DNA of 64,000 nucleotides. Origin: Mytilus trossulus (Eukaryota > Mollusca > Bivalvia > Mytilida > Mytilidae). The first letter of the stretch is position 1; each line of letters begins with the position of its first letter. Shown here piece after piece: positions 48,669 to 58,900 of the stretch. The notes under the pieces are model-generated. The model ran no database searches. It was not told the DNA's origin and was given only the letters and a program-made list of their open reading frames with translations. The stretch is from NCBI RefSeq assembly GCF_036588685.1, contig NC_086386.1:15644931-15708930 (forward strand). Reading direction: 5' to 3'. Both the position numbers and the translations under genes were made by a program.

Positions 48669-50868
48669 GCTTAAATTATTATGATTTTAAAATGGTGTTT
48701 TACAAAAAAAATATTTCCTCGTTTACATTTAATTTTTATTCAATGTTTAAACTTTTTTGTTCTTTGGTTGTTTGCTTCCTGTACTAAACTAAATATTTCC
48801 TTATGATCTAATTAACCCAAAAATTATCTCATATAGTTCATGAGAACCTTTGAGAAAACAATCTATTCATAATGTTAAAAATATGCACCCTGCCTTTAAT
48901 GGAGCCATATTTTTGAAAAGAGGTTGCAGATTTGATCAACTATCATAACTATGATTGCTAAAAAATATCAGAAAATGGATATTTAACAAGTATATCATAT
49001 TTCATGATTTGCATTCTGATTTTTTTACTGTGCTCAATAAATAATAATGTCCTTTCATAATTTTAGTGGGCAAAATAGGATCAACTGGTGAATTTCACCC
49101 CACTGTTAGCATGGTTACCAAAAAGATTATTTATGAAAATAGTTTTTATACCATTGCTTTTACTGAGCATAATGAAAATAGCCTTATTGTCTTATTTCAA
49201 TGGTTGAGATCCAGTTTCATAATATACATGATATCAAAAAATCAAACAAATTTACAATATTTATACCTATATTTTGGTCTAAACCTGTTTAAATCAAAAT
49301 TAATATTAATCAATATTATTGCAATGTTTTAACCTAAAAAAATTGAATGGGTATTTGCTATGTATTACAATATTACTGTTTTATAAAGGGAGTTAATATT
49401 ACATCAAAGTCAATGGAATCAAAAGGCAATAACAAATATGGTTATAATAGTTATCAAAGGTACCAGGATAATAATTTAGTATGCCAGACGCACGTTTCGT
49501 CTTTACAAGACTCATCAGTGAGGCTCAAATCAAAATATTTATAAAGCCAAACTTTGAAGTACAAAGTTGAAGAGAAGGATAAATGTATCCCCAATCAACT
49601 TTTTACAGAATTTGCACCATCTTACAAACAAACAGCTTTTTATACTTGTGTATTATTTCAACAGTTATTTAAAATTGACAAATCTATTTGTGTATATATA
49701 TTATTAAAGATTTCAAATCAGTTTTTAGGGACAATGATGGATTGTTGTTATTTGAAGTGAAGTACAAATATGTAGCTTGTTTCATGTACAAGGTACACCA
49801 ACATGTAAACAAACATGACATATATAGGAAACCACATAAACTTGCTTTCTTTCCTTAAACTTTTTAAAAGGACTTTGTTTTTTCATATTTTTACAAGAAA
49901 TCGATATTCCCGACCTTCAATATTTATCTGAATAAATTATCCCTCTTATAATACTTACACAAATTTAACAACTAAATTTGTATTTATTTAATCTCTTTTG
50001 ATTTAATGCACCATGCATTAAACCACTTAAATTCAAGCAATTAAGTTGTAAAATAGAATAAAATTTTAGGTTTCAGTCATAGAACATGTATTACATCAAT
50101 TTTCTGATTAATAGACCAGGAATGTTGATAACATTCATAAACACATAAATGATAAGGTAGAGTAGTTTTTCATAAACATCAGATACTTAATATAAGCAAC
50201 TTTTAGTTATCAGATACATTTTTTTTTAAAACTGCCACAAATTTTCTTTGTAAACCACCTCAGCAATGAACAAAACAAGCGAAACACTGTGTTAATATTA
50301 TAATTGACATAAATGAAAGGTTAGCCTACTAAATGAGAACACATGTACACAGTCAAATTTCCCTCAGATGAATTTCTTTATTTTATTCATCAAAGTTCCA
50401 AGTTTTCTTATAATTATTATTAAAATCAAGCGGAAAAAAGGGTAAGTCTGCTGTTGATCAAGAATGGCAACACTGACCACCTTGCCATAGTTTTTCTTGG
50501 AAATATAGAGAGAATAATGACCCCAAATCTTAAGTATAAATTTAGCATGATTTACTGTAAAAAAAAATGGTGCTTATGCCAAAATAATTTAATTTTGGAT
50601 GTAATATATATGTCTTCTGATTGGCTGAGGTTATTTTGTAATCAGCCCATAGACTTAATTTAATCATGTGACCGTGATGTCATCAACATTTTTACATAAT
50701 TGTTACGGTTTAAAATGAAATTTAAAATAAAATTATAAGAAATGACTTTAATATTTTTTCTGTCTATTCGAAAATGTGTTACAGTTATGTGGACATGGAA
50801 GTTAAAGTTAAATATATAGAAGACAGGAAACACAACTGTAATTTACTGACAATATCTGAACAAGGCAG

Positions 50869-51018
50869 GCCCGTAGCCAGGAATTTCCAAAGGGGGGTTC
50901 GTTGGACTCACAAACTCGACTTTAACAGTCACAATTTGAAAACAGAACATTGACTTAAACAGTGCTTATTTGTTTTCAAGGGGGGGGGGGGTTCGTCCGA
51001 ACCCCCCTGGCTACGGGT
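50869..51018. mobile_element. CCCGTAGCCAGG inverted-repeat element (copy B)
   Basis: Ends GGCCCGTAGCCAGG and CCTGGCTACGGG are inverted complements. An inner pair of G-rich and C-rich tracts surrounds GTTCGTCCGAAC, itself a short palindrome. The copy A version (34,019-34,141) lacks the G tract. Non-autonomous; superfamily not assigned. Confidence 0.8.
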
Positions 51019-51269
51019 ATGCAAGGTCAACTGAGATGAACTAAACAGATTAAAGGATGGATACTAAGAAAGTTTATGTTCTATTTTTAAAGTAAATAAC
51101 TTGTCATAAGTTTATACAATAAGTTACAAACTACCAATTCAATTCTAAAAACAATGAAATATTTTCAATAATAATTAAAAAATATGTTGATCATGATATA
51201 AACAAACGTGAAAATAATACAAATTGTGAAATTAAATACAAAATAACTGAGAATAAAACTAGGTAAGTC

Positions 51270-51359
51270 ATGATGGATCCAGGTGACAATGAAGATTGGT
51301 ATGAACACTGGAAACTGAAACAATGCTACGTACAAAAAGCATTATCAATTATTCTGTAA
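51270..51359 (+). CDS. Small ORF of unknown nature, copy B counterpart
   Basis: 29 codons, identical to 34,394-34,483 except one D to N change. The Mutator-like element begins 13 bp after the stop (or putative splice donor), so any plus-strand transcript from here would run into it. Treat as unproven. Confidence 0.25.
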   Translation: MMDPGDNEDWYEHWKLKQCYVQKALSIIL

Positions 51360-51372
51360 GCCTAAAAATAAC

Positions 51373-52225
51373 GGCAGCACTCCTTTTGCGCCAATTACTG
51401 TTTTTCAGGAGTATCATTTGCGCCAATTTTTTTTCTCTCAAATGTATCAATTGCGCCAGTTTTCGGAACTCATTTGCGCCAATTTACCTGAACATATATT
51501 GATCGTACATATTAAAGATTAATATGTGTTTTGTATCATTTTTGTCTGAGTGGAAATCTTGCACATATACACGAGACAGACCCACAAAAGCTAGAGCGTC
51601 AAATACTACGAACAGCATGCAAAAGATAAGCTACAGAAAATATATCCGAAAGACTAGCTAAGATCATGTGTACGGAGCTTTTTCATCATGAAGAGAAACA
51701 TCTACAGAAAAATGACTTGAAGTGCATAAGACAGTCTATGTACAGAGAGAGAAGATAACTGTACCCTGCCCAACCAAAAAGTTCAGTAGAATTTCAAGAA
51801 ATTTAAAGTGAAGTGGGAGTGATCACAAATAAAGAAGAGTTTGTTTTAGAAAATGATATTGAAAGTGGCATTGATATTCTCGGTTGTGAAGCTAACTTGA
51901 AATTTCTTTGTATGCAGGGCAGAAGATGTTTTTGTTGTTGGAACATTTAAGTATTTCCAGCAACTGTATACAATACATGGATTCAGGAATGAACATTTAA
52001 TTTATATTCCACTTTTATATTGCCTTTTGCCTTCCAAATAAGGAGATTATAATAGAAAAATGTTTTTGCTTAAGGAATGTTTTTCTTTAAATTGGCGCAA
52101 TCGTATATTTTATTTTTGGCGCAAATGATACCATGTGATTTTAAAACAGGTGGCGCAAACGTAACATTAGCGAAAAAAAGTTGTGGCGCAAATGGACGCA
52201 TTTTTGGCGCAAACGGATCTCTCCC
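51373..52225 (+). mobile_element. Mutator-like element (853 bp) with 8-bp target duplication
   Basis: AAAATAAC flanks both sides (51,365-51,372 and 52,226-52,233); copy A has the single uninterrupted site at about 34,487-34,497. The ends are imperfect inverted repeats sharing TTTGCGCCAA (left GGCAGCACTCC..., right complement GGGAGAGATCC...), and further GCGCCAA/TTGGCGC motifs are repeated in both subterminal regions. The interior holds a transposase remnant (51,925-52,041). An 8-9-bp duplication, G-rich termini and the transposase match all point to the MULE superfamily. The element is internally deleted and not autonomous as seen. Confidence 0.88.
51925..52041 (+). pseudogene. MULE transposase domain remnant
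   Basis: The plus strand reads VGTFKYFQQLYTIHGF, then RNEHLIYIPLLYCLLPSK and a stop. This matches the conserved core of Mutator-like (MULE-domain) transposases, where the first catalytic Asp lies in a DGTFKY-type motif. Here the Asp is Val, so the copy has lost a catalytic residue as well as most of its length. Upstream sequence (about 51,800-51,900) has short coding-like pieces in other frames. Confidence 0.8.
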
Positions 52226-54177
52226 AAAATAACCAAACCCAGAGGTGAAAATACAAGGTTGTCCACGTGTCCAAGATGGGATAAGGTTTTTTTCATGCAG
52301 AAATGGGAACTTCTACAAGGATAATCCAATGGTTGACATTGATGAAGGAATAGTAATTTAAATTAAATGGTAGTCAAAGAGTTGAAACCCTGTAGTAACC
52401 ATGAATTTTTAAAATTCTTTCTAAATAAAGCTTGATATCAACTGAAAGTGTTCACCTTGATCCATCCTGTTTTACATGCCTTAATATTGATGTATTGACT
52501 AATTCTTCCTGCTTCACCCTGTCCCTGTGTTAATAAAACAAGTGTGTGTGTTAACTGTAGTTCACCTTATAGTGCATGAATGTCACTTCTGGAGGTGTCT
52601 CGTTCTGATCAAACACTGACTGTCAAAATACATCATACATGTAGTAAAGAGTCTTTACTAAAGACAATAACTTTTATCCTTATTTTACCTACATTTTGTA
52701 CACAAAAGAGTTGGTCAAGGATCAGTTTTAAACTTCTATTTACTACATGTTACATGTGTAATATCTTTCACATCTGCAGTTTTCTGGGAACATTTTTATT
52801 ATTGGAGTTTTACAGCCATAAATGAGTGTAAATTTGGTAACAACAAAAATTGACAAATTTTTTTTCCCATTTGATCGGCACACAAGTTTGAAATAATTAA
52901 TTATAAGTACATTTTAACTACTACCCATATGTACATGTACATGCATATGTAATTTGAATTTTGGTATGAAATGTAATTCATCATTGTGTTCATTTAATTT
53001 TGATTTGATGTAACAACTTGCCATTTGGTCAAAATTTTGAATGAACTGCAGTACATAGAGAAATAAATTCATCAAATTACAATATAAAATGTAGATGTTA
53101 AAGGAAAGATCCTAAATCATGGTAACAAGGTGTACTAATTAAATATAATCTACACAAGCAAATCTAAATTCATCAATGGTAAGGGAAAAGAAGTTTTCAG
53201 TTCATAAAAATCCATATAGATATATTTATGTAGAGACTTGCCATGTATGCAGTTTTGATAATATATTATATATTTTAAGGAAAGAGAGATCTTAAATGTA
53301 AACAAGCATAGATCTATAAATAAATACAAACATAATATAGTGGATTTTGAATTTACCACTTAATGTGGTGGCATGTAGCTCTACATTTTGTATCTGACAC
53401 TTCAGGTAGTGAAGTGGTTGGCCCCTTTTTCTGTATCAGTCAGACATTAATTCCTAATAAGTATGTGGTATACATGGCTCTAGTGAAACATGGTGAAAAT
53501 GGTGAAGGCAAAATGTTTTTTGATGTGATATATACTTTTACATCTATTGTATATTTATTCTCTCCTCTCAGAAGGGTAGAAGGAAAGGATATAGAAGCAA
53601 ACTGTGCAGATGAGTGGTAAAATACAAAAGTATCAAATTGAATTCATGTATTGGAATTCAAAGATGAATTTAGTTTTCAGACAAAACAAAATATTTTCAT
53701 ATGTCTATGTCAGATACATGAATGTACACAAACATTTTTTTTTATCATTTGAACTTCAAGTAAATGAATATCACACTTCATGTATTGTACATCTTTTGAA
53801 GTGAAATAAATGTCAGTTTCTTAAAATAATTTTTTTTTCTCTCTTTTTTTAACGTTTTTACACAAGAAGTTACGAAATGTACTAAAACATATTACAAAAT
53901 TTACAAATTTGTTTAAATTACTAATTTTGTAGATTTCTAGTACATGTAGTAATAAGAGACTTTGTTTTTGTTGAATTAAAAAGAAGTTCACATGAGAAAA
54001 ATGTATGTTTGTACATGTGTAGCTTTAATGTTGCACGAATACACACCAAATAGATTATATATAATTAGAGTCAAAGAATAAGTGAATATTATCAAATCAC
54101 TGCAAAGTTAGAATGATACTTTCTGTAAGTGAATATACTATTAAAGATGTCAACTTTGTAGCAAAGCCGAATTATAC

Positions 54178-54276
54178 CTCTCCTGATGGAGCCACTTCAT
54201 TTAATGATAATTTTTCTCCAGTATCACTTGTTGATGAAACTGAGATATTATCAACACTTTCCTCATTTTCATCTAT
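54178..54276 (-). CDS. Distal coding exon 2 of septin (alternative N-terminus)
   Basis: An acceptor (TTTAAG) precedes 33 in-frame codons, IDENEESVDNISVSSTSD then TGEKLSLNEVAPSGE, ending GAG|GTATAA. Both ends are phase 0. Acidic, Ser-rich, low complexity, probably disordered. It joins upstream to 55,544 and downstream can join the common septin exon at 46,626 (PKAAPLRTL). No other minus-strand gene is visible for it to belong to. The assignment to septin rests on frame, strand and position, not on transcript data. Confidence 0.6.
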
Positions 54277-55064
54277 CTTAAATTAAAGAATAAAATATAG
54301 AATTGTCAATGTATTACAATCCACATGTACTCAGTTTTTCTACTTATTTAAACAAAAATTTGTTGACAAGGTATAAACTGATTGAATATCTACATTTTAC
54401 CATATTCCTAGAGCAGGCATGTAAAATTACATTCAGGCCTATAAAATCACTTATACAGATATTTTAAAAATTTGAACTGTTTCCTATTCTAAATTCTCAC
54501 CTGCTTCAGCCTTCAGGTGTAAATGCAATAGTTGGTAGAGAATTTATTAGTCCAAGAGTACAGTCATTGAACTGTGGGTATTTATGTGTCGGAGGTGAAA
54601 GTTTATAACCAGATTTTTCCATATGAATTCAGGAAAACATAACAACTAGAACAATAGACAAGTCAGACAAATTTAACACAACATGTACGGGCGCTAAGGT
54701 CCAGTTTGAAAGACTACTTGAGTACTTGGAACCCTTATTACATCATGTACAAAAATGTACATCTTGGAAGCAAATGAAATTTATGAATACAAAACTGATT
54801 TTTTTTCTCACCTTCACCAAACTAAAAGACATCTTTTTCCAAATCAAAAAAACAAAATGTATACATAATGCCATCCCATGACCCCAACTTGTCTGGCAAA
54901 ACAGAGTAATCTTGATATACACATGATACATACATGTACATAATCCATTTATACTGATTCAAAATTGTCATCAAATTCTCAAAAGTCAATATAGATTTTA
55001 TTTTATTATGGGGCCAGATAGACGTGGGCTGGATTGACTTTGGAGCCAGAACTGGGAACTCATT

Positions 55065-55285
55065 GGTGGGGGGGGGGTTCCTATCCCGGATCCCACTTAC
55101 TGTTTTGTCAGATTCCCTTATCCCACTTACACTATGTACATAAGCAATTCTCTTTTTTTGGTCATTTTCAAGGTCCCGCTTGACCTCATTTCCTATTTTC
55201 ATAACACAATAATTTATCTTTCCGTGTAACGCTTACAAAAAATTAGCAATCCCATGTCACGCTTAGACCCCAATGAGACCCACCA
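55065..55285. repeat. Repeat with G-run and CCCACTTAC motifs
   Basis: Contains a 10-G run, then 'ttcctatcccggatcccac', 'tcccttatcccacttacac', 'caaggtcccgcttgacctc' and 'cccatgtcacgcttagacccc'. The style matches a dispersed mussel repeat I have seen, but no second copy is in this window. It lies in the distal septin intron. Confidence 0.45.
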
Positions 55286-55543
55286 GAACGACTAGTTTAA
55301 AACATCATGTTTAACTCGTAGCATTTTAAGTCAATTTATCAACTGAATGATTCTGGCTTTATAACAACAATATCATCTGAATTTAATGGTCTTGAGAAAA
55401 CAATAAAATAATGCATCATCTCTCACTGAGAGGGGAGGGGCAAGTTTTGGAGTGTTTCATCCTAAACTGAGGTTGATTTCAATAATGATCTAAACATAAT
55501 TGTGACTTTTTGTCTGAAATATTAGCAGGAATATAGCAAATAC

Positions 55544-55570
55544 CTTCAATGGCACTTCTGGGGCTGACAT
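55544..55570 (-). CDS. Distal first coding exon of septin (MSAPEVPLK)
   Basis: ATG at 55,570 opens nine codons (MSAPEVPLK) ending AAG|GTATTTG, phase 0, which splices to 54,276. The resulting N-terminus is 42 residues before PKAAP, against 17 for the proximal exon. It is the closest exon to the neurobeachin-type start on the opposite strand. Because it lies outside the duplicated unit, only septin B has it in normal order. Septin A could reach it only by a transcript skipping all of septin B. Confidence 0.55.
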
Positions 55571-55935
55571 TCTGGTCTTTTTTTCAAAGAAAGAAACCGC
55601 AGATCTAAAAATATGACCCGGAAGTATTCAGTGCGGAGTGTTTACACTTCCAAAAACAATAAGAAGTCATATTAAGGAGTTTTTTTCTTCTTCAAAATCT
55701 TATGTTTAAAAAAGAACACTTCACTGTTATAAAATCATATTTTACAGACAGATTTTTTTTCAATTGATAGATTTTAACATTAACTGCGGTAACCCGGAAG
55801 TTGTATTGGCATCACCCAGTCGGCGATAGCCAAGCGTAAATACCTGTCAATTTTTAATTAACAGGATGTGAAAGAACTGTCCTAGTGCAACAACATAGAC
55901 GAATATTTTAATAAGAGACTTACACGTCCGTCAGA
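55571..55935. promoter_or_regulatory. Candidate bidirectional promoter between septin (distal) and NBEA/LRBA-type gene
   Basis: 365 bp separate the two divergent ATGs. The stretch is relatively enriched in CpG (for example 'aagtattcagtgcggagtg', 'gcggtaacccgg', 'cagtcggcgatagccaagcg') against an AT-rich background, as expected for a TATA-less housekeeping promoter. CCGGAAG (ETS-type) occurs twice, near 55,617 and 55,794. Transcription start sites were not determined. Confidence 0.5.
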
Positions 55936-58900
55936 ATGGCGGAAAATGAGAAAGAGGGAGAAAAGGAACCAAAAGTAACAACAACAGAAGACATTCTAAA
56001 AACTTCTGGGAATGATGAGTTGAAATTTGGCTTATTGATTGGTTTAATCAAGGTTGGACAGGTGTCAAATAAAGATGTGGTTGATACTGTTTTATACTTG
56101 GTAAGATATTGATATAAATACATCATGCAATATGTTTTGCAACATACACAAATACAATAATATGCATGGGTGTATACCTGTAAACTGGTATACTACCAGT
56201 CACCTAATCAGTCATGTGTGTCACTTAATAATTAAGTAAGCTCTTATTTTCTGACATGAGAAACCATTTCCTAATTTGAGTTGTATATTAACATGATTAA
56301 CTCTTATTTACACTAGCTGTGGAAGCATAGCCCACAGTTCCTTTTAAAGGCTTTAGGATTTAATATTTTCATGGCAATACGGTTCTTCACGGTTAGTTTG
56401 GCCATATTGCATGTAATGGATAGGGGGCAGATTTTTTGAAAAGAGGTGGAAATAGTATGAAAATATGGGAAATCCTATACATGTCACCAAGCAACTGCTC
56501 TGTTTTAATGATGCTTTCGCGTATTTTTCACACCGTTTTTACCTCTGTCTATTATAAAAATCTGCCCCCTGTCCAATATGGCCAAACTAACTGTGAAGAG
56601 CTGTATTTGTGGTACAAGAAGAGGAAGATATGGTCTGCAAATTGTCCAAATATATATAAAGCACCCATCTCTGCCTGTGACCTGCAGCTAACTTTATATG
56701 ACCGTTGACCATGTTGACCTCTGTCCAGCATGTCAAGCTCATAGCCTAGGACATACCTGTACATGTACATGTAATAGACAATATTTATTTGATACCACAA
56801 ACACATTTACATTAGTAAATGAACAGTTATTGCATGCAGAATACATTGGAGTACAATCAAATGGTATACACCTTATTACTATTTATTCCAATCCGAATTA
56901 GTTCAGAAATAACACAAATTTTTCATCCCGTTGAACCTATGTGGGACCCTGGGCCTGCACATTTAAAAGAATGACAGTTTCTGCTCTGCTGGGTCTACTC
57001 TTTGTAAACAGACAATAATAGGAAGGCAGGTTAATTATTATTTTTTATCTGGATGTCATAGCATGGTCTCATGAATTGTTTGACTTGTCCAGTCGAGGCC
57101 ACTTATCAGTTGTTTGTTCTCAATTTGAGTGTATTTATTTAGATAATCATCTGTAAAAGGCCCCGATATGACAATGTAAAACAATTCAAACGAGAAAACT
57201 AACGGTCTTATTATGTAAAAAAATGAACGAAAAACAAATATGAAACACAAAAACAAATTAAAAGAGAAAACTAATTGTCTTATCTACATTTGTACATGTC
57301 TATAAAAATGAGAAACACTTAGGAACCACATAAACAGATGACAACCGCTGAACATCAGATTCCTGACTTACAAATGTAGGACGGATGCAAACAATTGCAG
57401 CAGGATTTAACGTTTTAATGGTACCAAACCTTCTCCCTTTTCTGAAACAATAGTATAACATCACAACATACAATGTAGAAAGAAATACTATAAAATATCA
57501 ATTGGAATGACTAAACTCAATAAAAAAAAATAATAGATCATACTTTACATTGCTGCATGAAAATACATTGTTCAAGTTTAGTGCCTGTCAGACAATACAT
57601 CTTTAGACTTAGAATTTGGATCACTTTCATGGATCTACTGCTTTAAACAAAATGAATGCTAGGGTGTCACTTTGTGTATTTTTATAGGGTCGATCTACAT
57701 TGAGATTTTGTTGTGTTCTCCAGTTTCTTTTCCTGAACAGGCTGGTAACTTTTGACAGTATGTACACTCACGTCATTAGACCAGTCAAAATAAAACCAAG
57801 GTGGATCAATTTTCCAGAAGGGCTTAAGTTTTTATACCCCCGCTTTAAAAACACATGAAAAAAGCGGGGTATACTGTTTTACCTCTGTCTGTCCTTCCGT
57901 CAGTCAGTCAGTCCATCCGTCCCATGAATATTTTTCGTTGCAATTTTCTCAGGAACTACAATACAAGGATTTCTGAAATTTGGTTTCAGGGTTTATCCAA
58001 GTCAGCTATACAGTGTGATGTGTTTTCAGATTGATCTCTTAACAACTTCCTGTTTACTGAACACTTGTATGATTTTACACATGATAGCCAAGTTGAAAAT
58101 TTTCGTCACATTTTTCTCAGGAACTACAATACAAGGATTTCTGAAAAGTGGTTTCAGGATTTATATAAGTCAGCTATACCGTGTGATGTGTTTTCAGATT
58201 CATCACTCGACAATTTCCTGTTTACCGAACACTTGCATATTTTTACACTATTAATATTATCCACTTGCGACAGGGGTATCATCAGTGAGCAGTAGCTCAC
58301 AGTTTCACTTGTTGTTCCTGTTTTACACAATTGTCTTTTAGTCTTTCAAGGTTCCGAAGAGGAGCCATAGGTGATCTTTCTTCTAATTAATTGGACTCAA
58401 ACTTTCACACTTATTTCTAGTGATCATAACTTTTACACATGACATGTTTAAACTTTCATACATTAGCTTCATTTCCAGACTTCTTTTGTTAGCTTAACTG
58501 TAGTAAAAGTAGTCATACGAATTTTGATGGTTCACATTATTTTCATAACAGAAAGCTTAACTGTAGTAAAAGTAGTCATACGAATTTTGATGGTTCACAT
58601 TATTTTCATAACAGAAAACTTTCAACTTTAGCGGTTTCATTTGTATGACGTCATGTTTTGAAATGACTTAAATGCGCCAAAAAAAGTAATAGACTTTTGC
58701 GGAATATTATTTTATTTTAATTTGTGGAAATCTCTGAGCTCTTGTGCATTACTGCTTTTTATCATGCATCCGAATAAGAAACAGTTATTTTGTCTTTTTT
58801 CAATTGCACTTTTTAAATCATTAAAATCAGCAAAGGGTCTGCAAAAAGGTTCCAATTTACATGTAGATATGTGGGAAGTATTTTGTAACAGCCATTATTA

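Larger units (their letters stand above)
34781..52504. repeat. Duplication unit B (right copy of the tandem septin duplication)
   Basis: Starts AACATACCGTTTCTTCTTGTC like 19,651 and ends GACTAATT like 34,768, after which it continues into unique sequence (CTTCCTGCTTCACC). It is 2.6 kb longer than unit A through copy-specific insertions: about 1.9 kb of repeats at 36,480-38,420, a fragment at 40,829-40,905, elements at 44,912-45,072 and 45,205-46,144, and the Mutator-like element at 51,373-52,225. Confidence 0.9.
48669..54177. other. Upstream flank of septin B and non-duplicated spacer
   Basis: To 52,504 it is the duplicate of 31,836-34,768 plus the Mutator-like insertion. From 52,505 to 54,177 it is single-copy in this window. 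Short ORFs are present but none looks like a known protein. If the distal septin exons are used, all of it is the intron joining 54,178 to 46,626. Confidence 0.55.

Noticed and set aside
53363..53620. 85-codon ORF in the non-duplicated spacer
   Set aside because: No recognisable domain and no splice structure. Length is within chance expectation.
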